A DNA stretch of 64,000 bases, taken from NCBI GenBank assembly GCA_041918675.1, contig JAYRVF010000007.1, positions 1-64,000 of the forward strand, given 5' to 3'. The translations under genes and the position numbers were made by a program. Source of the stretch: SCUB01 sp041918675 (GTDB lineage: Bacteria > Pseudomonadota > Alphaproteobacteria > Rhizobiales > Xanthobacteraceae). This document shows, piece by piece, positions 53,296-62,096 of the stretch. How positions within the stretch are numbered: the stretch's first letter is position 1; each line of letters starts with the position of its first letter. The notes under the pieces were generated by a model. The model had not been told where the DNA came from. It worked only from the letters and a program-made list of their open reading frames with translations, and searched no databases.

Positions 53296-53775
53296 ATGTC
53301 GAGCAAAACCATCCTGTGGATCATCGCGGCTTTCGCGTTGGGGTTCGGTTCGATCGGCGTGGTCGGCACCGCGCGCCAGCTCGTTCGCCGTCAGCGCAGC
53401 AAGTCCTGGCCGGTGGCGGCCGGCCGCGTCACCCATTCCGAAATGACGGTGGAAGCCAAGAGAAGCGCTAAGAGCGACACCACGATGTATGGCGCGCGGA
53501 TCGCCTATACCTATACGATCGGCGGGGTCGAATATGAAGGCAATCAGGTCGACTGGCTCGACGACATCAAGACCAATTTCGACAGCCCCGCGCGCAAGCT
53601 GGTCGCGAAATATCCGGTGGGACAGGTCGTCAACGTCTATTACGACCCGGCCGACCCCAAGACGGCCTTGCTGGAGCCGTGGCGGCTGCGCGGAATCTTC
53701 TTCATCGCCTTGTTCGCGGTGGTGTTCAGCGGGTTCGGTGTTTTTCTCGTCTGGGTGGCCCAGCGCGAGCCGTAG
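53296..53775 (+). CDS. DUF3592 membrane protein, paralogue 1
   Basis: 159 residues with two membrane helices (about 4-24 and 133-156) flanking a beta-rich domain. Core motifs: RQRSKSWPVAAGRV, YGARIAYTYTIGGVEYEGNQVDW, YPVGQVVNVYYDPADPKTALLEPWRLRG. The V-x-V-Y-Y-D-P-x-x-P is the DUF3592 hallmark; the domain probably faces the outside or cytoplasm as a small barrel. Function unknown. First of three tandem paralogues on one strand; GGGGAGG ribosome site. Confidence 0.85.
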   Translation: MSSKTILWIIAAFALGFGSIGVVGTARQLVRRQRSKSWPVAAGRVTHSEMTVEAKRSAKSDTTMYGARIAYTYTIGGVEYEGNQVDWLDDIKTNFDSPARKLVAKYPVGQVVNVYYDPADPKTALLEPWRLRGIFFIALFAVVFSGFGVFLVWVAQREP

Positions 53776-53844
53776 CGGCGCCCGTCACGTGCGAGCGCGA
53801 GGGACATGCCGCCATCGTCGCAAGAGACATCGGGGGAGATCGAC

Positions 53845-54324
53845 GTGCCAAGCAAGATGGTGATGTGGGTGGTGACAGGCGGGCTCGTGGCCATCGCCGG
53901 CATCGGCGCGGTGAGGACGGCCATCAACATCGTCAGGCGCAATCGCAGCAAGAGCTGGGCGATCGCGCCGGGCCGGATCACCGCGTCGACGATGACCGAG
54001 CAGGAGGTGTCCAGCACCTACCAGGACAGCACGATCTACCATGCCCGGATCGCCTACGCCTACACGGTGAACGGCGCGTCGCACACCGGCACGCGGATCG
54101 AGTGGATCGACGCCGTCGGCGCTGATTCAAAAGACGCCGCGCGCAAGATTCTCGACAAATATCCGGTCGGCCAGGCCGTCAACGTCTATTTCGATCCGGC
54201 TGATCCGAAGTCGGCCATTCTTGAGCCGTGGCGGATGAGGGGCATTCTGTTCGGCGTCGCCGTCACGGTGGGCGCCACGCTCGGCGCCATCTTCGTCGGA
54301 TGGGACACCTACCACCGGCTGTGA
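53845..54324 (+). CDS. DUF3592 membrane protein, paralogue 2
   Basis: Also 159 residues if GTG 53845 is the start, which has GGGGAG 6 bases before and aligns with the start of paralogue 1 (VPSKMVMWVV against MSSKTILWII). Motifs RNRSKSWAIAPGRI, YHARIAYAYTVNGASHTG, YPVGQAVNVYFDPADPKSAILEPWRMRG. Helices at both ends. The 'IEWID' in place of 'VDWLD' shows divergence. ATG 53806 is possible but less likely. Confidence 0.82.
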   Translation: MPSKMVMWVVTGGLVAIAGIGAVRTAINIVRRNRSKSWAIAPGRITASTMTEQEVSSTYQDSTIYHARIAYAYTVNGASHTGTRIEWIDAVGADSKDAARKILDKYPVGQAVNVYFDPADPKSAILEPWRMRGILFGVAVTVGATLGAIFVGWDTYHRL

Positions 54325-54444
54325 GGAACCTCGCCTGTCCGGGCGGCGGCGCGCGACATTCCCGGCGCCGTCGCCGTGTCGGCGGGATTGAACCGCCGGC
54401 GGCCTTCGTCCGACCAAGTGCCGTGGTCGATGGGGAGACGGTGG

Positions 54445-54939
54445 ATGACGGTTGGAATGATCATGTACGTCATGGGCGGGGTGTTCGCGCTCCTTGCCGC
54501 GATCGGGGCGGTCGGGACCGTGCGCCAGGTCCTGAAGCGAAAGCGCAGCAAGGCTTGGCCGATCGCAGCCGGCCGCGTCACGGCGTCCGATGTCAAGGTC
54601 GAGACCCGGACCGAGCGGGACGACAATGGCGGCACGCGCACGGTGCAGATGTATGGCGCGCGGGTCGGCTACAGCTATTCGGTGGCCGGCGTCGCCTATG
54701 AAGGCCATCTGGTCGACTGGATCGACGGAGTGGAGACCAGTCTCGAGGCACCCGCGCGCAAGGTCGTGGAGAAGTATCCGGTCGGCCAGCTCGTCAACGT
54801 CTATTACGACCCGGCGGACCCGAAGATGGCGATCCTCGAGCCATGGCGGATCAAGGGTATTCTTCTGCTGATCCTGTTCACGGTCGCCTTCGGCGTGGCG
54901 GGCGCGGTCCTGCTCTGGTTCGCGCCGACTGCGAAATGA
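54445..54939 (+). CDS. DUF3592 membrane protein, paralogue 3
   Basis: 164 residues; the extra five are an insert in the first loop (ERDDNGGTRT). Motifs KRKRSKAWPIAAGRV, YGARVGYSYSVAGVAYEGHLVDWID, YPVGQLVNVYYDPADPKMAILEPWRIKG. ATG 54445 is 7 bases after GGGGAG; upstream sequence in frame does not align with the paralogues. A separate membrane protein gene follows. Confidence 0.83.
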   Translation: MTVGMIMYVMGGVFALLAAIGAVGTVRQVLKRKRSKAWPIAAGRVTASDVKVETRTERDDNGGTRTVQMYGARVGYSYSVAGVAYEGHLVDWIDGVETSLEAPARKVVEKYPVGQLVNVYYDPADPKMAILEPWRIKGILLLILFTVAFGVAGAVLLWFAPTAK

Positions 54940-55069
54940 CGGCGCGCCTGGCGCGAGGTCGCCATCCGCGTCGCGTCGTGGTTCATCCCGGGAAAACCTG
55001 TTGAACCGAATTTTGTTCGGTGCGACTCATAATAGGCACCATCGCGCTTGCCGCCCTGGGAGACACGAC

Positions 55070-56161
55070 ATGCACATTTCGGACGCCGATCTTCGCGCGG
55101 CGGTTCGCGCCGGCCTGATCGATGAAGCCCAGGCCGAGCGGCTGATCGGATTCCTGGCGGCGCGTCAGCCGGCTCAACCAGCTCAACCGGATCAGCCGGG
55201 CACGACGGCGGCGCCCCGACCGAAATTCGATCTCGTGCACATCCTCTGGTACGCCGGCGCGCTGATCGTCATGAGCGCGATGGGCCTGTTCTCGACCCTC
55301 GCCTTCTCGCGGATGGGCGGTCCCGCGCTCACCGCCACGGCCGTTATCTATGCCGGGCTGTTTGCCTGGGCGGGCCACCATCTCTGGACGGTCAGAAACC
55401 TGCGGACGCCCGGCGGGTTGCTGATCGCGGTCGCGGTGTCGATGGCGCCGCTCGCCGTGTTCGGCATCCAGGATTCGTTCGGCTGGTGGACCGCCTACGG
55501 CAGGCCCGAGGCCGTGCGCGATTTCTACATCTGGGTCAAAGGCAGCTTCATTTTCATGGAGATCGCCGCCATCGCCGCGGCCGCGCTCGCGCTTCATTTC
55601 TACCGCTTTCCGTTCATCGTCATGATCGCGGCGCTCGCGCTCTGGTTCATGTCGATGGACATCGTGCCGTGGATCGCCGGCAAGCCCTTCGGCAATTGGG
55701 AGCTGTCGCGCCAGGTGTCCATCTGGTTCGGGCTCGGCATGTTGATCGTCGCGGCCGTCGTGAATGGACGCCAGCGCACCGGCGACTTCGCCTTCTGGCT
55801 CTATCTTTTCGGGCTCATCACGTTCTGGGGCGGCATCACCGCCTCGTCCGGCGGCGACAATCTCGACAAGGCGCTGTATTGCGCGATGAACGTGATCTTC
55901 CTGGTTCTCGCGGCGTTTCTCGGCCGGCGCGCCTTCGCGGTCTTCGGCGTTCTCGGCATCGCGATCTACCTCGGCGATCTCGCGAGCAAGGTGTTCAAGG
56001 ATTCGCTGCTGTTCCCCTTCGCGCTGTCGCTGATCGGGATCGGCATCATCGCGGCCGGGCTCTATTACAATCGTCACCAGGCGAAGCTGGAAGTCTGGAT
56101 GGCGGCGCGGCTACCGGAGGCGTTGCGTCGGCTGCGTCCGGCGAACGCGGCATCCTCGTGA
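55070..56161 (+). CDS. Multi-pass membrane protein, DUF2157-like
   Basis: A 363-residue protein. A short soluble N-terminus (HISDADLRAAVRAGLIDEAQAERLIGFLAARQ) resembles that of DUF2157 proteins, followed by a Gln/Pro repeat and about ten membrane helices. No transport or enzyme motif was recognised. ATG 55070 has GGGAG at 7 bases. It may be cotranscribed with the DUF3592 genes (130-base gap). Family call is tentative. Confidence 0.75.
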   Translation: MHISDADLRAAVRAGLIDEAQAERLIGFLAARQPAQPAQPDQPGTTAAPRPKFDLVHILWYAGALIVMSAMGLFSTLAFSRMGGPALTATAVIYAGLFAWAGHHLWTVRNLRTPGGLLIAVAVSMAPLAVFGIQDSFGWWTAYGRPEAVRDFYIWVKGSFIFMEIAAIAAAALALHFYRFPFIVMIAALALWFMSMDIVPWIAGKPFGNWELSRQVSIWFGLGMLIVAAVVNGRQRTGDFAFWLYLFGLITFWGGITASSGGDNLDKALYCAMNVIFLVLAAFLGRRAFAVFGVLGIAIYLGDLASKVFKDSLLFPFALSLIGIGIIAAGLYYNRHQAKLEVWMAARLPEALRRLRPANAASS

Positions 56162-56243
56162 GACCGCCGGCGCTCACGCCGCGATGATCGCGCGGGCGCG
56201 CTTTGCCGCCGGCCGTGATGCGGATCGCCGCGCGACGAGGCCA

Positions 56244-56318
56244 CGCTCCGAATTCAAATCCCTGAGCAAATCCCGGTCGCGGGAGCGGTTCCCGCTTTCG
56301 CGGGATTTCCCTCAAGAC
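56244..56318 (-). repeat. Dispersed repeat A, copy 5
   Basis: Minus strand reads GGTCTTGAGGGAAATCCCGCGAAAGC, GGGAACCGCTCCCGCGACC, GGGATTTGCTCAGGG, TTTGAATTCGGAGC. All four blocks of the family are present. It ends 1 base from the arfB stop codon. Confidence 0.8.
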
Positions 56319-56319
56319 C

Positions 56320-56739
56320 TCAATCGACGTCCGGCTTGCCGCCGCGCCGCGCCTTGATCTCGCCGCGCCGCTTCTTGCCCTCGAGCCGGCGCTTCTTGGA
56401 GGCGAGCGTCGGGCGCGTCGCGCGGCGCGGGGTCGGGCGGTGCGAAGCTTCGCGCAACAACTCCACGAGGCGATCGATCGCGTCCTGGCGGTTGCGCTCC
56501 TGGGTGCGGAAGCGCTGCGCCATGATGACGATCACGCCATCCTTGGTCATGCGCTGACCGGCGAGGCGGGCGAGCCTTGCCCGCATGTCGGGCGGAAAGT
56601 CCGCGCGCGTGGTGTCGTAGCGCAGTTGCGCGGCGGTCGAGAGTTTGTTGACGTTCTGGCCGCCGGGGCCGGACGCGCGCGTGAACGCGATCTCGAAATC
56701 GTTGTCGTCGACGACGATATCGCGCGCGATTCGCGCCAT
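56320..56739 (-). CDS. arfB: Peptidyl-tRNA hydrolase ArfB (ribosome rescue)
   Basis: A 139-residue release-factor-like protein with the GGQ motif in ASGPGGQNVNK and the basic C-terminal tail (KKRRLEGKKRRGEIKARRGGK) that enters the empty mRNA channel. It frees stalled ribosomes without a stop codon. ATG 56739 begins MARIARDIVVDDND; the longer open frame covers a 16-base tandem repeat. pgi lies upstream on the same strand. Confidence 0.94.
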   Translation of the reverse strand: MARIARDIVVDDNDFEIAFTRASGPGGQNVNKLSTAAQLRYDTTRADFPPDMRARLARLAGQRMTKDGVIVIMAQRFRTQERNRQDAIDRLVELLREASHRPTPRRATRPTLASKKRRLEGKKRRGEIKARRGGKPDVD

Positions 56740-56760
56740 GACGGTTCCTCGTTTCGCTCG

Positions 56761-56808
56761 CCGGCATCCGTTCGCGCCGGCATTCCCTTGCGCCGGCATT
56801 CCCTCGCG
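56761..56808. repeat. 16-bp tandem repeat
   Basis: Three units: CCGGCATCCGTTCGCG, CCGGCATTCCCTTGCG, CCGGCATTCCCTCGCG, between the pgi stop and arfB start. A fourth CCGG follows. Confidence 0.85.
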
Positions 56809-56841
56809 CCGGCCTTGGGCCCCGCGTCGCACGCGGCGGCG

Positions 56842-58161
56842 TCAGCCGGCCGCGACGTAACGTTTGGCCAGCACCTTGCCTTCCTCGACGGCGGGCTGGT
56901 CGAACGCGTCGACGCCGAGCAGTTGGGCGGCGATGATCGTCTCCAGCATGAAATGCATCAGCAATTCGCCGAGCGCGGCCTCGTCGAGCGTATCGATATG
57001 GATCGCGCGCACGGGTCGGCCGTTTCTCGCCAGCGTCTCGGCGGTGGCGCGGCCCTGCGCGGCGACGAGGTCGCCGATCGTCTTGCCCGCGAGCGTGGGC
57101 TCGCCGCAAAGATCGGCGAGTTCGGCGTCCATGCGCGGTCCCTTGCCGGCGGCGTCGACGGTGATGACGGTGAAGAGCTTGTCGCGCGGCCCGGCGATGA
57201 AGAGCTGCAACTGGCTGTGCTGGTCGACGGGGCCGAGCGCGCCGACGGGAGTGGTGCCCTTGCCGTCCTTGCCCAGGCTCTCGGCCCAAAGCTGGACGAA
57301 CCATTTGGCGAAGCGTTCGAGCCGGTCGCAATAGGCCATCAGCACCGTGATGGATTTGCCCTCCGCGCGCGCGAGCGTGACCGAAAGCGCGGCGCCGACC
57401 GCGCTCGGAACCTCGGCGGGCGCGGATTTGGCGAGGATCGGCGCCATCGCACGGGCGGCGCCGGCGCGGATCGCGGCGATGTCGAGGCCGGCCACCGCCG
57501 CCGGCAGCAGGCCGACATTGGTGAGCACCGAAAAGCGCCCGCCGACCCCGGGATCGTGGTCGAGCATGGGAACGTTGAAACGCGTCAGAAGATCGCGCAG
57601 GCCGTTCTTGGCGCCCGCTCTCGCCGGTTCCGACAGGCCGAGGAATTGCCGCGCGATCACGCCGCCGGGAACCGCGCGCCGCGTCGCCTCGATCGCGGCG
57701 ATCGTCTGCATCAGCGTTTCGGCGGTGCTGCCGGACTTCGAGATCGCGACGAACTTCGTCGTCGCCAGCGGCAGGCGCGCCAACGCGGCCTCGTAGGTCG
57801 CCGGATCGAGATTGTCGAAGAAATGCAGCCGCGGCGGCTCGCGCAACGCGCCGATGCCCGGCACGTTGTAGCCGGCGAGCTGGATCAGCGCCTGCGCGCC
57901 GAGGCTCGATCCGCCGGTGCCGAGAAAGACGATGTCGGTCGCGCCCTCGCGCAGGTCTCGCGCCGCCGCGCGGATTTCGGCGAGATCGTCGTCGCGCGCG
58001 GGTAGGCGCAGCAGCGGCAGCGATCCGTCGCCATGCCAGGCGCGCAGACGATCGAGCGCCGGGCCACAGGCGGCGAGCGCCGCGCCGAGATCGGCTTCCT
58101 TGATTCCGTGCGCGCCGATGGTTTCGGCGCGCGCCGAAGCGATGGATTGAACGATGGTCAT
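56842..58161 (-). CDS. pgi: Glucose-6-phosphate isomerase
   Basis: Interconverts glucose-6- and fructose-6-phosphate. 439 residues, about 100 shorter than the E. coli type, matching a compact alphaproteobacterial form. Seen: FLGTGGSSLGAQAL, AISKSGSTAETLMQ (sugar-phosphate SIS loops), GGRFSVLTNVGLLPA, QLWAESLGKDGKGTTPVGALGPVDQHSQLQLF and a C-terminal AFDQPAVEEGK. The lysine of the last motif is the usual catalytic one. Follows the M16 genes on the minus strand by 84 bases. Confidence 0.95.
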   Translation of the reverse strand: MTIVQSIASARAETIGAHGIKEADLGAALAACGPALDRLRAWHGDGSLPLLRLPARDDDLAEIRAAARDLREGATDIVFLGTGGSSLGAQALIQLAGYNVPGIGALREPPRLHFFDNLDPATYEAALARLPLATTKFVAISKSGSTAETLMQTIAAIEATRRAVPGGVIARQFLGLSEPARAGAKNGLRDLLTRFNVPMLDHDPGVGGRFSVLTNVGLLPAAVAGLDIAAIRAGAARAMAPILAKSAPAEVPSAVGAALSVTLARAEGKSITVLMAYCDRLERFAKWFVQLWAESLGKDGKGTTPVGALGPVDQHSQLQLFIAGPRDKLFTVITVDAAGKGPRMDAELADLCGEPTLAGKTIGDLVAAQGRATAETLARNGRPVRAIHIDTLDEAALGELLMHFMLETIIAAQLLGVDAFDQPAVEEGKVLAKRYVAAG

Positions 58162-58245
58162 GCCGCAGGCCCCCGAAACGTCCAGAACGCGACCCCGCCG
58201 GCCGATCGATTCAGGGGATCTCGCGGAGCCCCATCGCCGATTCGA

Positions 58246-59604
58246 TCACCGCCCCACGGGTCGCGACGAGGCCTCCTGTGTACGACCGACCACCGTCATC
58301 ATCAATCCATTTCCGAGCAAACGCTTCGCGGCGCGGCGCGCGTCCTCGATGGTGATGGCGTCGATCAGGCCATTGCGCCGGTCGATATAATCGATGCCAA
58401 GCTTGTCAATCTGGTATTGCACGAGCTGGCTGGCGATCTTGGAGGACGTATCGAGCGCCAGCATCTGCGAGCCCTTGAGGTAGGACTTGGCCTCGGCGAG
58501 TTCCTCCTCGGTCGGCCCGTCCCGGGCGATGCGCGCGATTTCGCGTTCGAGAATCTCGATCGTCTCGCCGGCGCGGTCGGCCTGGGTCGCGGTGCGGCCG
58601 AGGAACAGCGCGGTGTGATCGAACCAGACCAGCCCCTGATAGACCGAATAGGCCAGGCCGCGTTTCTCGCGCACCTCGGCATAAAGGCGCGAGCTCAGCG
58701 AGCCGCCGCCCAGGATGTGGTTGACGACATAGGCCGCCATGAAATCGGGATCGGACCGCGCGATGCCGGGTCCGCCGAAGGCGATGACCGTCTGCGGCAC
58801 GTCGAGCGACACGCGCACGCGCTCGCCGAGGTTTTTCGGCTGGACGGGTTGGACCGGGACGCGCTCGGCCTTGGCCGGCAGGCCGCCGAAGACGCGGTCG
58901 AGCAGGGGGGCGAGCGTGGCCGCGTCGATGTCGCCGACCACGGCGATCTTGAGCCCGTCGCGCGCCAGGACGCGCTTGGTGATGGCGCGCAGGTCGCCGG
59001 CGGTGATCGTCGGCACTGATTCCAGCGTTCCGTCGGTCGGCCGGCCATAGGGGTGGTCGGCGAACGCGGCCCGCCACCAGCGCTGCGTGGCGAGATCGTT
59101 CGGGCTCGTGGACTGGCGCCGCAGCGACGACAGCGTCTCCGCGCGGATGCGCTCGATCGCCTCGTCGTCGAAGCGCGGCGCCGTCAGCGCCAGCCGCAGA
59201 AGCTCGAAGGCCTCGTCGCGGTGCTCGGTCAGCGTCCGCAGCGAGCCGCGGAGATGATCGCGCGTCGCGCTGAACTGCATTTCGATGGCGCTTCGCTCGA
59301 CGCGCTCATGGAACGCGCGCGCGTCGAGATCGCCGGCGCCCTCGTCGAGCAGGCTCGCCGCCATGTGAGCGACGCCGGGCTTGGCCGGATCGTCCTGCGC
59401 CGCGCCGCCGGGGATCGCGTAATTGACCGAGACGAGCGGAACGGTCGCGTCCCGCACCAGCCAGGCCTCGATCCCGCCGGGAGAGACCACGCGCTCGATC
59501 TTCGTGGCGTGGGCCTCGCGCGCGGGGAATGCGAGCATGATCATGGCCGCGCCGGCCAGCGCGAGCACCGCGCGCCGCGTCCATCCCATTGCCGTCCGCC
59601 TCAT
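58246..59604 (-). CDS. M16 family peptidase-like protein, inactive-type subunit
   Basis: 452 residues with a signal peptide (RRAVLALAGAAMIMLAFPAREAHA). It has the insulinase/M16 fold, but the zinc motif HxxEH is replaced by HMAASLLDEGAG. The substrate-binding R/Y pair region LSSRLYAEVREKRGLAYSVY is kept. Together with the upstream paralogue it should form a heterodimer like the mitochondrial processing peptidase, with this as the non-catalytic half. Starts 11 bases after the stop of the first gene; ATG 59604 or 59589. Confidence 0.9.
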   Translation of the reverse strand: MRRTAMGWTRRAVLALAGAAMIMLAFPAREAHATKIERVVSPGGIEAWLVRDATVPLVSVNYAIPGGAAQDDPAKPGVAHMAASLLDEGAGDLDARAFHERVERSAIEMQFSATRDHLRGSLRTLTEHRDEAFELLRLALTAPRFDDEAIERIRAETLSSLRRQSTSPNDLATQRWWRAAFADHPYGRPTDGTLESVPTITAGDLRAITKRVLARDGLKIAVVGDIDAATLAPLLDRVFGGLPAKAERVPVQPVQPKNLGERVRVSLDVPQTVIAFGGPGIARSDPDFMAAYVVNHILGGGSLSSRLYAEVREKRGLAYSVYQGLVWFDHTALFLGRTATQADRAGETIEILEREIARIARDGPTEEELAEAKSYLKGSQMLALDTSSKIASQLVQYQIDKLGIDYIDRRNGLIDAITIEDARRAAKRLLGNGLMMTVVGRTQEASSRPVGR

Positions 59605-59615
59605 CGGATGTCCGC

Positions 59616-61040
59616 TCACGATCGTTTCGCCTCGTTCTTGGCCGTGTTGTCCTTGATGAGGTAGCCGGTCACGGACCGCTTCTTGTCGAGCCAGACGCGC
59701 GCCGCCTCGCGGACCTGGTCGGCCGTGATCGCGCGAACGCGGTCGGGCCATCGCCCGATGTCCTCGAGCGCCTGTCCGGTGGTGAGCGCCGCGCCATACC
59801 AGCGCGCCAGCGCGAACTGGCTGTCCTGCGCGTAGATCGTCGAGGCGACGAGCTGGGACTTGGCCCGTTGGAGCTCGTCGTCGGAAACGCCGTTCTCGGC
59901 GACCTTGGCGACGACCTCGTCGATCGCCCGCTCGACCTCGGGGAATTCGACGCCCGGACGCGGGGCGGCCGAGATCGCGAATTGCGAGGCGTCGAGCGCC
60001 GTGTCCTGGTACCAGGCCCCGGCGCTGACCGCGATCTGGCGATCGACCACAAGCGCGCGGTGGAGCCGCGACGTGCCGCCGCCGCCGAGAATCTGGGAGA
60101 GCAACGCGATCGCCTCGGCCTCGCCGGCGGACGCCGTCGTGATCGAGGGAACGAGATATTGGCGGGTGAGGGCGGGCTGCTCGACGCGCGGATCGGCGAG
60201 CGTCACCGTGCGCGGTCCGGCGGGAACGGGCTCCTGCGGCCGCGCGCGCCGCGCGCCGATTTCGGGCTGCGGCGGGATCTGGCCGTAGGTCTTCTCGGCG
60301 AGCGCGAGGACCTGATCCGGCGTCACGTCGCCGGCCACGATCAGGATCGCGTTGTTGGGCGCGTAGAAGCGCTTGTAGAAGGCGAGCGCGTCGGCGCGGT
60401 TGAGATTCTCGATCTCCGGACGCCAGCCGATGATCGGTCGGCCGTAGGGATGGTTGAGATAGAGCGAGGCGAGAATCTGCTCGGACAGGCGCGCGCCGGG
60501 GCTGTTGGCGACCCGCTGATTGTATTCCTCGAGCACCACGTTGCGCTCGGGCAGGACGACGTCGTCGGTGAGGACGAGGCCGGTCATGCGATCGGCCTCG
60601 AATTCCATCACGGTGGCGAGCTTGTCGGCCGGCACGCGCTGGAAATAGGCGGTGTAGTCCGTCGAGGTGAACGCGTTCTCGTTGCCGCCGATGCGCAAGA
60701 CCGTCTTGGAGAATTCGCGGTCGGGATGCTTCAGCGTGCCCTTGAACATCAGATGTTCGAGGAAATGCGCGAGCCCCGATTTGCCCGGCGTTTCGTCGGC
60801 CGAGCCGACATTGTACCAGACCATGTGGGTGACGACCGGCGTGCGGTGATCCGGGATCACGACGACGCGCATGCCGTTGGCGAGCGCGTGGGAGGCCGGC
60901 GGCTTGTGCTCGCCATCGGTCGCGCGCGCGGGCGCCGCGGCAACGAGGCCCCATGCGCAGGCGGCGACGAGGAGCGGCCAACGCCGCCTCGCGCGTGCGC
61001 CGCATTCGCGGCGCGCGACGCTGGTATCGGATTTGGTCAT
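59616..61040 (-). CDS. M16 family zinc peptidase, catalytic subunit
   Basis: 474 residues. N-terminal signal or anchor (about 20-40), then the inverted zinc motif HFLEH at 92-96 and distal EEYNQR, as in pitrilysin and the beta subunit of the mitochondrial processing peptidase. Acts in the periplasm on peptides; substrates unknown. First gene of the M16 pair, downstream of lspA and a secreted protein of unknown function. Confidence 0.93.
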   Translation of the reverse strand: MTKSDTSVARRECGARARRRWPLLVAACAWGLVAAAPARATDGEHKPPASHALANGMRVVVIPDHRTPVVTHMVWYNVGSADETPGKSGLAHFLEHLMFKGTLKHPDREFSKTVLRIGGNENAFTSTDYTAYFQRVPADKLATVMEFEADRMTGLVLTDDVVLPERNVVLEEYNQRVANSPGARLSEQILASLYLNHPYGRPIIGWRPEIENLNRADALAFYKRFYAPNNAILIVAGDVTPDQVLALAEKTYGQIPPQPEIGARRARPQEPVPAGPRTVTLADPRVEQPALTRQYLVPSITTASAGEAEAIALLSQILGGGGTSRLHRALVVDRQIAVSAGAWYQDTALDASQFAISAAPRPGVEFPEVERAIDEVVAKVAENGVSDDELQRAKSQLVASTIYAQDSQFALARWYGAALTTGQALEDIGRWPDRVRAITADQVREAARVWLDKKRSVTGYLIKDNTAKNEAKRS

Positions 61041-61160
61041 TCGCGGATTTCCCGTTTGGCGGCGGATGATAAATTCCCCGCCATCCTGTGCCTCGGATGA
61101 GACGGGCGCGCCGGGCGGGCGCTCGCGCTTGCGATCGCGGTCACGTCGGCGGCGCGAATG

Positions 61161-61910
61161 TCAGTACTTTCCCGGAGGCAGGGGAGCCGACTCGTCGATG
61201 TTCTGGTAGGCCTTCGGCTTCGCCGGGCCGACGCCATAGGCGAAATTCGGCGAGGGGGTCTGATAGCCGACGGGAGGCTGGGTGAGGGAGTTGCGCTCCG
61301 GCTCGCCCGTGAACTTCGCCGATTCCTCGTTCTTCATGCCGAGCGCGCCGCTGCCGAAGCCCTTGAAGCCAAGCTCCGTGGGGGAGAGAACGCGGAACGG
61401 ATCCAATGAACTGCCCGAGCCGCCGCCGGGCGTCGTTTCCGCCGACCGTCCGGTGCGCGCGCCCCGGTTGAGCTCTGCCGGCGTCAGCGGCCTGCCATCT
61501 TCCTCGAATGTCTTCGTTCGCTGCTTCGCGGCCGCCGCCGCCGCTTCCTTGGCGCGCCGCACGTCCGGATCGCGCGGCCAGTTGGCTGCCGGCGCGGTCG
61601 CCCGTTCGGGCTGGGGCAGGTCCACGCGCGGCGGCACGACGAGCGGCGAGCGCTCGCGATAGTCGATGGACTCGCCGTCGCTGCGCAAGCCGAGATTCTT
61701 CATGACCGTGTCGAGGACGCGGCTCTCGGGCGAACGATCATCGTCGTCGTCGGCCGCTTTCGCTCCCGCCGCGCCCAGCGCGAGGATCGCGACCAGCGCG
61801 AGCGGGACCAGCCGCGACAGACGGGTCGCGCCAAACAGCGTTCGAAGCCTCGTGCCCGGATCGTCGGAGAGCGTCGTGCGCATCGTGATCATCCTATCCG
61901 TCTTGGCCAT
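61161..61910 (-). CDS. Conserved secreted protein of unknown function
   Basis: 249 residues. A hydrophobic segment VPLALVAILALGAAGAKA (about 35-52) acts as signal peptide or anchor, then an acidic DDDDDRSPESRVLDTVMKNLGL, the conserved IDYRERSPLVVPP, and NWPRDPDVRRAKE. The rest is Pro/Gly/Ser-rich. I recall similar unnamed proteins in Bradyrhizobium at the same place. ATG 61910, 61892 or 61883 could be the start. Placed between lspA and the M16 pair on one strand. Confidence 0.75.
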   Translation of the reverse strand: MAKTDRMITMRTTLSDDPGTRLRTLFGATRLSRLVPLALVAILALGAAGAKAADDDDDRSPESRVLDTVMKNLGLRSDGESIDYRERSPLVVPPRVDLPQPERATAPAANWPRDPDVRRAKEAAAAAAKQRTKTFEEDGRPLTPAELNRGARTGRSAETTPGGGSGSSLDPFRVLSPTELGFKGFGSGALGMKNEESAKFTGEPERNSLTQPPVGYQTPSPNFAYGVGPAKPKAYQNIDESAPLPPGKY

Positions 61911-62096
61911 TTGCCGTCGCCATTCGCCGAACGTGCCTCGCGTTCCGCTTTTGTGGGCCGGCCTCGCGTCCATCGTCGAAGCCGGATCCCACGCGGCGCG
62001 CGGAGGTCGCGACCCGGCTTCCCGCCGGCTTTCTTGCTCCGCCAGATGGGCGGGCGCAATTCACAACCTCATGAGATCAAAGCATATTTGCGCCGA

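Noticed and set aside
58246..61005. Single 919-codon frame suggesting a fused M16 protein
   Set aside because: Only its last 452 codons encode an M16-type protein; the first part is a shadow of the catalytic gene, which is in another frame with its own signal peptide.
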